This document shows positions 1 through 7,851 of a stretch of 64,000 nt of DNA, piece after piece. The DNA lies in the NCBI RefSeq assembly GCF_021991875.1, contig NZ_JAHLKR010000011.1, positions 112,128 to 176,127 of the forward strand. The letters run 5' to 3'. Within the stretch, counting starts at the first letter, position 1. Each line of letters opens with the position of its first letter. The notes below the pieces were generated by a model. It was not told where the DNA came from. It ran no database searches and was given only the letters and a program-made list of their open reading frames with translations. The position numbers and the translations under genes were made by a program. Source of the stretch: Mycetohabitans sp. B8. GTDB lineage: Bacteria > Pseudomonadota > Gammaproteobacteria > Burkholderiales > Burkholderiaceae.

Positions 1-255
1 TGCAGGCCAGTGGCCGGATCGAATCTTTCCAGTTTTAACGTGCGCAAGTTCTTCTCGGGCAGCAGTCCGGATTGCTTCAGTAGCCGCTCGATTCGGCGCG
101 ACGCCTTCGCTGCACGTTCGATACGAGCCAGCTCGAGAAGAAACGCCTCATGGGTCATCCCTTCCTTTGCCGCTTGCAGTGCCGTGTCTTCCACAGCTGC
201 CGCCATGGCACCAAGATTGAGCGCACGAAGCGACACCAGCAATTCTTCACGGGCG

Positions 256-263
<8 letters not shown>
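1..263 (-). CDS. istB: IS21-type IstB helper ATPase, N-terminal part (cut by window edge)
   Basis: The minus strand from 263 to the window edge is open for 87 codons and begins MHNAREELLVSLRALNLGAM, with the helical N-terminal region typical of IstB, the AAA+ helper of IS21 transposition. Walker motifs would lie beyond the edge and cannot be checked. The start codon overlaps the last 8 bases of the upstream istA reading frame, the usual istA-istB coupling in IS21 elements. Because istA beside it is inactivated, this copy is probably immobile on its own, though IstB could still be made. Confidence 0.7.
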
Positions 264-1192
<929 letters not shown>

Positions 1193-1207
1193 TAGTTGGC
1201 GCCACCG

Positions 1208-1345
1208 GCAAAAGTAATTGTCGCCAGACACTTCGACCACGTGCAGCAGTTCGCGACAGACTGGATGTGGACTTACAATCACGACCGCCCGAACATGGCC
1301 TTGGGCGGATTGACGCCAAAACAGCGGCCGGCCATGGCCGCATAG
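1208..1345 (+). pseudogene. IS3-family transposase OrfB, C-terminal tail
   Basis: The plus strand encodes a frame ending FDHVQQFATDWMWTYNHDRP followed by NMALGGLTPKQRPAMAA and a TAG at 1343-1345. This is the hallmark C-terminus of IS3-family (IS407/IS2-like) OrfB integrases. An in-frame TAG at 1193-1195 limits the open stretch, and everything upstream is IS21 sequence on the other strand. The fragment therefore marks a junction where two elements were recombined or one was deleted. About 30 bases downstream, CCGTTAAAAACGGGGGGATTACC resembles a right-end inverted repeat of such elements. Confidence 0.75.
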
Positions 1346-1517
1346 CTTCTACTTTTGGACTCCGTTAAAAACGGGGGGATTACCGGTTCGCGCGGACCTG
1401 ATCTATGCAGTGCATGATCGCCGAAACCGCATCGCAAAGACCCGCGCTTACCGGTTAGTCGGCGCCCGGTTTTGAGGAGCCCATGCGGATGGCTGTGTGT
1501 GGGATTTCGCTCCCATT
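1346..1517. other. Intergenic stretch between IS remnant and lasso cluster
   Basis: No gene is visible. It begins with a likely IS3 right end (about 1365-1388, with a G-rich tract followed by ATTACC). The rest is unremarkable up to the stop codon of the lasso exporter. It marks the downstream border of the lasso cluster and links it physically to mobile DNA. Confidence 0.5.
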
Positions 1518-3308
1518 TTATCGTACTGCTGATAAGTCAGATTGTTTTGTCGATAAATGGTTCTGCTTACGCCAAAGATGGGCATAAACACCTTGTTGCC
1601 TTAGCAAACTACTATGCGTGCCCGTCTCCACGATCGTCCCATCTTGCATGACCAAGATGAGGTCCGCATGCTGAATTGCAGCGAGCCGGTGTGCAATCAC
1701 GAGCCGCGTGGTGTGACGATAACGCTCATAGAGATGCTTGAAGATATCGGCCTCGGTGTGTGCATCGAGCGCGGCAGTCGGTTCGTCCAGCAGTAGCAAA
1801 GGACTATTGCGCAATAAAGCGCGGGCCAGTCCCACACGTTGTCGCTCACCGCCCGACAATTTGTTGCCTCGCTCGCCAATCGACGTCTCCAGGCCCTGGC
1901 TCGCCGCAGCAATGACGGGTGTCAGCGCACAGGAATGGATAACTTGTTCAAGCTCTGAATTGGAGGCTTGTGGGCAGGCAAAGCAGATGTTTTCGCGTAT
2001 CGAGCGATCCAGCAAATGCGCGTCTTGTGTCACATAGCTGACCGACTGACGCAACTGCGATTCGGAAAGCGATTCGATCGGTTGACCATCGATGAGGATT
2101 TGCCCTTCATCGAGCTTATACAGGCGCAATAATAACTTGATGAGCGTGGATTTCCCCCCGCCGCTCGGTCCTACCAGTGCACAGAAGGCGCCAGCAGGAA
2201 TCGAAAAATTTACGTGGCGCAATACTCGTTTACCGCACGGATGGCGAAAGCTGGCGTTGCGAAATTCGATCGACGGCGCTTGCTTGAGCAGGGGGGAGCT
2301 CAAGGGTTCGAAGTGCCATCTGACACGGATCGTGTGCAGCAATTCCGATAGATTGAACAAACCGATTTGGACTTCCCGCACCACATAGCCGAATGTGCTG
2401 AGCGGCAAAGTAAATCGCAGCAGGTAACTGTTCAACAGCACGAAATCGCCAATGGTGAGCCGGTGTGCCAGGATATCTCGTCCCGCTAAAGCCGTGAGCG
2501 TGGTCAACCCGATACTGACAATCAATAATTGAGCGGCGCCAACGATCTCCATCTTGCGCGTGATATGGACACTCGCCCAGGCGCGCATTTTTAACACACG
2601 GTCGAGCCGGGTTAATTCGCTGGCTTCATTCGAAAACGCTTTGACCGTATCGGCATGCGTTAGCGTATCGACCAGCCGCGTAGAGGCACGATCCGACGCT
2701 CGGTTTTTCTTGCGTTGCAGCACTTCACAGCGCTTCGCCGTCGCGACGCTAAAGTAAATATAAAGGGTTAGAACCCCCAGCAAGACAGCTGCATAAACGA
2801 GGCCAAACAACGAGAATACGACGATGCCGACGACCGCGATTTCGACACCAATCGGTGCGAGGCTCCAAAAGAGCCCGATAATTGCACGCATCGCACTGTC
2901 TTGTACGCGCGAGAGTTCGCTCACAGAAGCGCCCGTTTGGTGAGCACTCAATGCCGCAGTGGTCTGACCGAGCACGTGACTGACGTAATTCAGCGTAATC
3001 GTACGTTTGATACGCTCATTGACCAACACGAACAAATACTGCTCGCAACGGTTCGTCGCTTGTGACAGAAACCATGCGCCGCCGTAAGCTACACAGAGCA
3101 GATAGACGTTCACCGCCGAGAGCGGCGCGCCGGACAAACCGTCGATGAGCCACTTGAGCAGCATCGGTGCGATAATGGCCAGCCCGACCGAGCATCCGGT
3201 ACAGCCGATAGCTGCGATGATCTGAAAACGCGTTTTCCATTCACGCGTCCACAAGCAACGCAGCAAAAAAAGACTGTTTTGAAGAGACCGTGCTGCATCA
3301 CGCTTCAC
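1518..3308 (-). CDS. Lasso peptide exporter, ABC transporter (McjD-like, D protein)
   Basis: This 596-aa half-transporter has a transmembrane domain over roughly residues 20-320 and a C-terminal ATPase. The ATPase shows Walker A GPSGGGKST (about 380), signature LSGGERQRVGLARA (about 485) and Walker B LLLLDEPTAALD (about 510). In lasso clusters such exporters pump out the mature peptide and give self-immunity. It starts with GTG seven bases after the stop of the cyclase gene, so it is the last gene of the precursor-B-C-D operon. Length and domain order match McjD/CapD homologues. The substrate assignment rests on the gene context. Confidence 0.9.
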   Translation of the reverse strand: MKRDAARSLQNSLFLLRCLWTREWKTRFQIIAAIGCTGCSVGLAIIAPMLLKWLIDGLSGAPLSAVNVYLLCVAYGGAWFLSQATNRCEQYLFVLVNERIKRTITLNYVSHVLGQTTAALSAHQTGASVSELSRVQDSAMRAIIGLFWSLAPIGVEIAVVGIVVFSLFGLVYAAVLLGVLTLYIYFSVATAKRCEVLQRKKNRASDRASTRLVDTLTHADTVKAFSNEASELTRLDRVLKMRAWASVHITRKMEIVGAAQLLIVSIGLTTLTALAGRDILAHRLTIGDFVLLNSYLLRFTLPLSTFGYVVREVQIGLFNLSELLHTIRVRWHFEPLSSPLLKQAPSIEFRNASFRHPCGKRVLRHVNFSIPAGAFCALVGPSGGGKSTLIKLLLRLYKLDEGQILIDGQPIESLSESQLRQSVSYVTQDAHLLDRSIRENICFACPQASNSELEQVIHSCALTPVIAAASQGLETSIGERGNKLSGGERQRVGLARALLRNSPLLLLDEPTAALDAHTEADIFKHLYERYRHTTRLVIAHRLAAIQHADLILVMQDGTIVETGTHSSLLRQQGVYAHLWRKQNHLSTKQSDLSAVR

Positions 3309-3315
3309 TCACTAG

Positions 3316-5058
3316 TCATTGCCATCCTTGAACAAACAGTTCGGCGGCATAGAGGTGAAGGAGGCCTATAAAATATTTGCTGTGTCCTTTGCTGCTATGC
3401 TGGATCGCAGCACGTGTGCGCTTTACGTCGAGATAGCCCTCTTTGGCCAAAAATCCCTCGAGACAGGTCGCCATCATATGATCCTTGTGGTCACGAATGC
3501 CCAACAAATCGATACCTGATGTTTCGCCTTTGTTTCGGCGCCACAGGTTCGGATACCCTGTGGCCGCCGAGACCGATTTTCTTAGCACAATGCGATTATG
3601 TGCGCCTTCGAAATGATCGTAGCTGGGGATGGACAGCGCGAACTCGACCATCGGCTGACAAAGAAACGGATAATGCGTGGGTTGGGTAAATGGATAGGCG
3701 GGCGATCGAATGTCGTCGAGCGTCAAAAAAGCCAAAGCCAGCTGATATAGCTGGCCGGGTAACCGGACCTTATTTTGCTGGAGAAACGGATGCAAGTGGG
3801 CTCGTTGATCGAACGATTCGTGCTGTTTTTCTTCAGATAGAAGATCGAGTGTGCAGCCGTTATTTTCAAAAGGATTTGAAGAAAACAACGATCGGACCGC
3901 GTCCATTGCCACTTGAATCAGAGGCGCTCTGCGAATGAGCGCCAAGTCCATCGCCACGTGCACTAATCGCCGCCATTGCCATGCAAGTGCCGCATCGGCA
4001 AGCGCGCCGAAAGGCGGAGGTGCCAAAAAGAGCGAATCCCCTCCATGCCCGCTGATCAACTGAGTATGCTCTCCCTTCTCGAGTTGGCTTGCAAAATACT
4101 GATTAAAGGCGAGCAGACAATATCGGATATGCGGTTTAGCCACCCGCGGAACAGACTGAACAGGGGCAAACGATAATACCCTCGTATCCACCTCATGGAG
4201 GCGAGCCTGTACGCTTTGTGCAACGTGACGCGCATGTTCCAGCTCGTTGGATGAAGCGACACCGGCATGGTAATAATGCGCGCAAGACAGCGGATGGTCA
4301 GCCGAGGCGACGGCGCGCATTGCCAGCAACACGGAGCTGGATTCCAGACCTCCGGAGAGTTCCAGCACGGGCCGATCGGCCAACGATACAAACCGGTTAA
4401 AATAATTCTTTAAAATGCCGAATGGGGTTTGGGCACCATTTTCTACTGCGTGCTTGAGGGGATCCCAAACCGTCACGATTTTTGGTTTACCGTCATCGAT
4501 ATAGGAGACGGCGCAGCCTGCCGGAATTTCTTGGATACGATCAAACGGCAGTTCACCATTTTGTACAGTACCCGTGCGTAACCATGTCGTAAAAAAGTTT
4601 TTATTCCATGCCGGACGCTCGCCGATTTCCACCAAGGTTTGATGCAGGCACGTGATCGTATCCGAAAAAAGCAAACCGTAACGGCTGGACCATGCCCAAT
4701 ATACAGGCCATTGGTTACTTGGATCGCTGCAGCAGATCAACTTTTTTTCGGTCAGTTCAAAGCAGATAAATAAATATTTGCCCCAGAATCGAGCCATGAG
4801 ACGCGCAGGACCTACTGTCGCAATTGCCTGTAAGTCGTTTTCCTTAATTTTGCTCTGGTCCAGCTTCGAAAATGCTGAACCATAAAAACAGTAGAAGTAC
4901 GTGCCAAATTGCCCACATAGGGCACGCGTGTCGGCCCTGACTTGTTGATGCCAAAGTGCACCTGCAATCTGGTTGGATGGGTCACGTACGAACCTCCAAT
5001 CCCGTTTTTGTGCTAAATAATCCTGCGTCTTCGGATAGGCGATGCCAAGTAGGGTCAT
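3316..5058 (-). CDS. Lasso macrolactam synthetase (asparagine-synthetase-like, C protein)
   Basis: This is a protein of about 580 aa with an AsnB-like layout: a degenerate glutaminase-like N-terminal half and an ATP-pyrophosphatase half containing LELSGGLESSSVLLA (PP-loop, about residue 235). Lasso C proteins adenylate the side chain of Asp/Glu in the core and let the new N-terminal Gly amine close the ring. The frame is open from 5088, but the ATG at 5058 overlaps the stop of the B gene as ATGA and gives MTLLGIAYPKTQDYL, so I prefer that start. There is no Cys2 nucleophile, consistent with loss of glutamine hydrolysis in this family. Confidence 0.9.
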   Translation of the reverse strand: MTLLGIAYPKTQDYLAQKRDWRFVRDPSNQIAGALWHQQVRADTRALCGQFGTYFYCFYGSAFSKLDQSKIKENDLQAIATVGPARLMARFWGKYLFICFELTEKKLICCSDPSNQWPVYWAWSSRYGLLFSDTITCLHQTLVEIGERPAWNKNFFTTWLRTGTVQNGELPFDRIQEIPAGCAVSYIDDGKPKIVTVWDPLKHAVENGAQTPFGILKNYFNRFVSLADRPVLELSGGLESSSVLLAMRAVASADHPLSCAHYYHAGVASSNELEHARHVAQSVQARLHEVDTRVLSFAPVQSVPRVAKPHIRYCLLAFNQYFASQLEKGEHTQLISGHGGDSLFLAPPPFGALADAALAWQWRRLVHVAMDLALIRRAPLIQVAMDAVRSLFSSNPFENNGCTLDLLSEEKQHESFDQRAHLHPFLQQNKVRLPGQLYQLALAFLTLDDIRSPAYPFTQPTHYPFLCQPMVEFALSIPSYDHFEGAHNRIVLRKSVSAATGYPNLWRRNKGETSGIDLLGIRDHKDHMMATCLEGFLAKEGYLDVKRTRAAIQHSSKGHSKYFIGLLHLYAAELFVQGWQ

Positions 5059-5801
5059 AGGGGTAGTGCTAGCAGAGGATGGGGGCATTCCAGAATAACG
5101 GATAACTCTTTGCGTCGGAGTGGGCTATCCCCAATCACCATTCCTCCGGCTTCCGACCAGGCGTGCGCATAAAATGGAAAAGATTGCACGCCGATCACCA
5201 ATTTCAATGCCAAGCCGGCACGCGCGCACAGCACAGTCAGCGCGACGGACCACTCCAAACACTTGGTTGGCCGAGGGTAAAACAGGCAGGCCCAATTGAG
5301 CGTGTTCACGAAGGGCGCGTAATCATCCGGCTGGCCGACACACAGGCCTGATTTGGCTTCACGGCGAGCTTGATTGCACAACTGCAACAACCCGGCCAGT
5401 CCGCGCCGCGCGGCGCATCGATGCACGGATCTCAGAATGAGCGTGGCTTTGACGATGTTTGTCCAAGCAGGTCGATGCGCAAAGGCGTCGTCAGGTAACT
5501 TCCAACCATTGGCCGACATCCCACCTGTTTGCGGCGAGGGGCTCAATGTGTTCAACTTAGCGTCAGCTTCTGGGAACGAGGCGGCGCTAATCCAATTAGC
5601 ACGCTTTAATTCTTCCAGAATGGCTGAATTCTGAATCGTGTCAGCCTGAGAAAAGCGCTCAACATCGAGCCCAAGCTGTGACGCCAATGCCGCAGATTGC
5701 ATCTCGGTTAAAACAGCGTACCGATCGCGCACCACATCGAGCAAGATAATCTGCTTAGCGAAACAGGCCCCAAACACATTGGGCATCAAATGATGCGGCA
5801 T
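5055..5801 (-). CDS. Lasso B protein: PqqD-like leader-binding domain fused to transglutaminase-like protease
   Basis: The protein is 248 aa. The first ~85 residues (from VFGACFAKQIILLDVVRDRY) fit a PqqD-like RiPP recognition element that binds the leader peptide. The C-terminal ~150 residues are a transglutaminase-type cysteine protease with Cys in RPTKCLEWSVAL, His in FPFYAHAWSE and Asp in MVIGDSPL. It removes the leader so that Gly1 of the core can cyclise. The fused form is the usual proteobacterial arrangement (as in CapB/McjB). No clear Shine-Dalgarno precedes the ATG at 5801; the alternative ATG at 5786 is possible. It is translationally coupled to the C gene. Confidence 0.9.
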   Translation of the reverse strand: MPHHLMPNVFGACFAKQIILLDVVRDRYAVLTEMQSAALASQLGLDVERFSQADTIQNSAILEELKRANWISAASFPEADAKLNTLSPSPQTGGMSANGWKLPDDAFAHRPAWTNIVKATLILRSVHRCAARRGLAGLLQLCNQARREAKSGLCVGQPDDYAPFVNTLNWACLFYPRPTKCLEWSVALTVLCARAGLALKLVIGVQSFPFYAHAWSEAGGMVIGDSPLRRKELSVILECPHPLLALPL

Positions 5802-5843
5802 TTTGTATGATTGTTCTGTGGCGTGACTACGGGGAAATACTAG

Positions 5844-5858
5844 ATACTAACTTAGTAT
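5844..5858. promoter_or_regulatory. 15-bp palindrome between precursors and B gene
   Basis: ATACTAA-C-TTAGTAT is a perfect 7-bp inverted repeat around one base, lying 43 bp upstream of the B start in an AT-rich 150-bp gap. Proteobacterial lasso operons often carry an element here that lowers expression of B/C/D relative to the precursor. With a 1-nt centre it suits a protein operator better than an RNA hairpin. Function is inferred. Confidence 0.35.
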
Positions 5859-5953
5859 GCTTAACAATAAATCTGGGATTCGTGTAACTCTGAGATCCAT
5901 TCGAAGCAGTACTTAAGGTATTTGCTTAGCGTTGTTTTATATCGATCCACACT

Positions 5954-6082
5954 TTAAGATTTGAAACGGCCAATGCCAGCTTCTTTGTATACTCCCGCAC
6001 CGCCCAGCGTCGAGTTCCATCAGCGATTCATCATTTACAGGAGGTCCGACACTTTATGCTTCACGTCTTGTTGCTGATTCAT
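5954..6082 (-). pseudogene. Second lasso precursor gene, disrupted leader, core-like 3' end retained
   Basis: The copy starts MNQQQDVKHKVSDLL and then hits TAA (6035-6037). Aligned with the intact precursor at 6187-6327 it has lost 1 base at the stop and 14 bases further on (15 in total, so the frame is regained). After TGA and a few codons the frame reads STL and then a core-like GGAGVYKEAGIGRFKS and TAA. The core would have Gly1 and Glu8 for an 8-residue ring. As sequenced, the leader and core are not on one reading frame, so no precursor can be made without recoding or a sequence error. Confidence 0.8.
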
Positions 6083-6113
6083 GAGAATCTCCCTGATCCC
6101 GTAGCTGAAAGGG

Positions 6114-6140
6114 AGCCGCTTCCCAAGTAGGCAAGCGGCT
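6114..6140 (-). repeat. Hairpin in leader of second precursor (8-bp stem)
   Basis: AGCCGCTT and AAGCGGCT form a perfect 8-bp stem around an 11-nt loop, 32 nt upstream of the broken precursor's ATG. An equivalent hairpin lies at 6361-6387. No run of T follows on the minus strand, so it does not look like a standard intrinsic terminator. An RNA-stabilising or processing role between the precursor gene and B/C/D is possible. Confidence 0.5.
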
Positions 6141-6186
6141 AAGCCTGTGTCGTTTAAGCCAACATGGGCAGAATCAGTGTATTGGA

Positions 6187-6327
6187 TCAGAGGAAGCGGC
6201 CAACACCAGCTTCTCTGTATTGTCCCGAACCGCCCAGCGTCGATTCGGAAGCGCACAGTTCCATCAGTGATTCATCATCCAACAGGAAGTCCGACACTTC
6301 ATGCGTCACGTCTTGTTGCTTATTCAT
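6187..6327 (-). CDS. Lasso peptide precursor (46 aa; core GGSGQYREAGVGRFL)
   Basis: The ATG at 6327 is preceded by AAGGAG with a 6-nt spacer. The 46-aa product starts MNKQQDVTHEVSDFLLDDES, has Thr at the penultimate leader position (EST-L), and ends in the 15-residue core GGSGQYREAGVGRFL. Gly1 and Glu8 predict an 8-residue macrolactam ring with a 7-residue loop/tail. The GGxGQYxE pattern resembles burhizin from Mycetohabitans rhizoxinica as I remember it, and 15- and 16-residue relatives (mycetohabins) have, I believe, been reported from the genus; I cannot confirm identity here. It is the first gene of the operon; maturation by the downstream B, C and D proteins is expected. Confidence 0.92.
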   Translation of the reverse strand: MNKQQDVTHEVSDFLLDDESLMELCASESTLGGSGQYREAGVGRFL

Positions 6328-6360
6328 GAGAATCTCCTTGATCCCGCAGTGTTGAAAGAA

Positions 6361-6387
6361 AGCCGCTACCCGAGTAGGCAAGCGGCT
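6361..6387 (-). repeat. Hairpin in leader of first precursor (7-bp stem)
   Basis: AGCCGCT and AGCGGCT form a 7-bp stem 33 nt upstream of the intact precursor ATG. It is the counterpart of the hairpin at 6114-6140. Its retention in both copies of the duplication suggests it was part of the original transcript leader. Confidence 0.5.
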
Positions 6388-6422
6388 ACGCCTATGTCAT
6401 TCAAATCAACATCGGCAAAGTT

Positions 6423-6451
6423 AGTGTAATAGAGGAATGAGATTTTTGCAA
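6423..6451 (-). promoter_or_regulatory. Candidate sigma-70 promoter of the lasso operon
   Basis: On the minus strand TTGCAA (6446-6451) and TACACT (6423-6428) are separated by 17 bases, upstream of the precursor leader hairpin. A consensus TTGACA lies slightly further upstream at 6471-6476 but has no good -10 at the right distance. The -10 sequence is also present in the duplicated copy at 6176-6181, without the matching -35. Prediction only. Confidence 0.35.
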
Positions 6452-6682
6452 AGAGGGCGGGTGAAAGTTGTGTCAACTCCATTGGCATTGTTTACTAATT
6501 CTGGGGGGCAAGCGCGGGAGCTGAAAATATTGTTGCGTACATCGCACCACAAGGATACTGTATGCCGCAATGCGGTGAAAGGTACAACATTTTGAAAAGA
6601 TAGCGTCGGATACTTTTCGGTATCATGGTTCAATTTGGGTTGCCTCTATGTACTTGCATTTGCTCTAACTGCTCTGCCATCC

Positions 6683-7849
6683 ATGAAGATCCGTCGTTGG
6701 CGTTCCGCGATAGCCGGCGTTATCGCTGTCGTTCTGATTGTCACGCTTTTGCTACATGTCTTTTCTCGGGACAAGTATTCGCATTACTTGACCGCGAGCG
6801 TCGAACGCGGCGATCTCGAGAACGCGGTGCTCGCGACGGGCACGCTACAGGCATTCAAGCAGGTTGATGTTGGCGCACAAGTCTCTGGCCAACTCAAGTC
6901 GCTGAAGGTCAAGCTCGGCGATAAGGTCAAGACGGGACAATGGCTCGCGCAGATTGACCCGGTTCTCTTGCAGAACGCGCTGCGTCAGGCGGAAACCAAC
7001 GAGCAGGACCTCGTTGCGCGGAGACGTGCAACGGCTGCGCAGCTTGTGCAGGCTGAACTCGAATTCCGCCGCCAGCAGCAAATGCTGCGGGATGACGCGA
7101 CCTCGCGGCGGGATTGCGAAGTGGCGAGAGCGGCGCTCGATGTGCAGCATGCGAATCTCGCGTCCCTCGACGCGCAGATCCGCTCGGCCCGCATTCAGAC
7201 CGAGACCGCACTGGCCAACCTCGGCTACACGCGGATCGTCGCGCCGATGGATGGCGAAGTGGTCGCGATTGTTACGCAGGAAGGCCAGACTGTGATCGCG
7301 CAGCAGCAGGCACCGGTGATCCTGAAGCTCGCCGACCTCGACACGATGACGGTGAAGGCACAGGTATCGGAAGCTGACGTGATCCGCCTGCACCCAGGCC
7401 AGGCCGCATACTTCACGATACTCGGCGAACCGGACAAACGCTATTATGGCAAGTTGCGCGCGATCGAGCCCGCGCCGCAGAATTTCCTCGATACACAACA
7501 AAATTCGCTCGGCGGCTCGTCCAAGCTCAATACCGCTGTGTTCTACAACGCGTTGTTTGAAGTGCCGAATCCCGGTCACCGGCTACGCATCTCGATGACT
7601 GCGCAGGTCAGCGTGCTGCTCGGCATCGCGCGGCAAGTGCTCAGTATCCCGGTTTCCGCGCTCGGCGCGAAGGCGCCGGATGGGCGGTACACAGTGCGCG
7701 TGCTCGACGCCGATGGCAGGGTCGTCACGCGTCAAGTCAGCACCGGGCTGAACAACAACGTTAAGGTCGAGGTCCGCGGCGGACTCAAGGCCGGCGAACG
7801 CGTCGTGATCGGCGACGCGTCCGACGCTTTCACCAGCTCAGTACGCTGA
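6683..7849 (+). CDS. macA: MacA-like periplasmic adaptor of a tripartite efflux system
   Basis: The product is about 388 aa from the ATG at 6683 (MKIRRWRSAIAGVIAVVLIV), a single N-terminal membrane anchor. The frame continues upstream to a TTG at 6635, but the ATG gives a normal short basic N-terminus. After the anchor come a lipoyl-like segment (VDVGAQVSGQLKSLKVKLGD), a long alpha-hairpin (about residues 90-165), and beta-barrel and membrane-proximal domains. It bridges MacB in the inner membrane to an outer-membrane channel. macB follows after 2 bases and the channel gene after 9 more, so this is one operon. It diverges from the lasso cluster and could export peptides, siderophores or macrolides; the substrate is unknown. 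Confidence 0.88.
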   Translation: MKIRRWRSAIAGVIAVVLIVTLLLHVFSRDKYSHYLTASVERGDLENAVLATGTLQAFKQVDVGAQVSGQLKSLKVKLGDKVKTGQWLAQIDPVLLQNALRQAETNEQDLVARRRATAAQLVQAELEFRRQQQMLRDDATSRRDCEVARAALDVQHANLASLDAQIRSARIQTETALANLGYTRIVAPMDGEVVAIVTQEGQTVIAQQQAPVILKLADLDTMTVKAQVSEADVIRLHPGQAAYFTILGEPDKRYYGKLRAIEPAPQNFLDTQQNSLGGSSKLNTAVFYNALFEVPNPGHRLRISMTAQVSVLLGIARQVLSIPVSALGAKAPDGRYTVRVLDADGRVVTRQVSTGLNNNVKVEVRGGLKAGERVVIGDASDAFTSSVR

Positions 7850-7851
7850 CG

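Larger units (their letters stand above)
6328..6682. other. Divergent intergenic region between lasso precursor and macA
   Basis: This 355-bp, lower-GC region carries the lasso leader and promoter on the minus strand and must contain the macA promoter on the plus strand. A 70-codon minus ORF (6421-6633) has no ribosome site and no recognisable content, so I do not call it a gene. Confidence 0.5.

Noticed and set aside
5954..6082. Expression of the second precursor through programmed frameshifting
   Set aside because: The disruption needs bypass of a TAA plus a TGA; no slippery heptamer or stimulatory structure is evident at the TAA.
6421..6633. 70-codon minus ORF upstream of the lasso precursor, considered as a third precursor or regulator
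   Set aside because: No ribosome site, no leader/core features (no penultimate Thr-X-Gly with Asp/Glu at 7-9), and it overlaps the likely promoter.
6845..7579. 244-codon minus ORF opposite macA
   Set aside because: Shadow frame: no ribosome site, no recognisable motif, and macA is clearly real.
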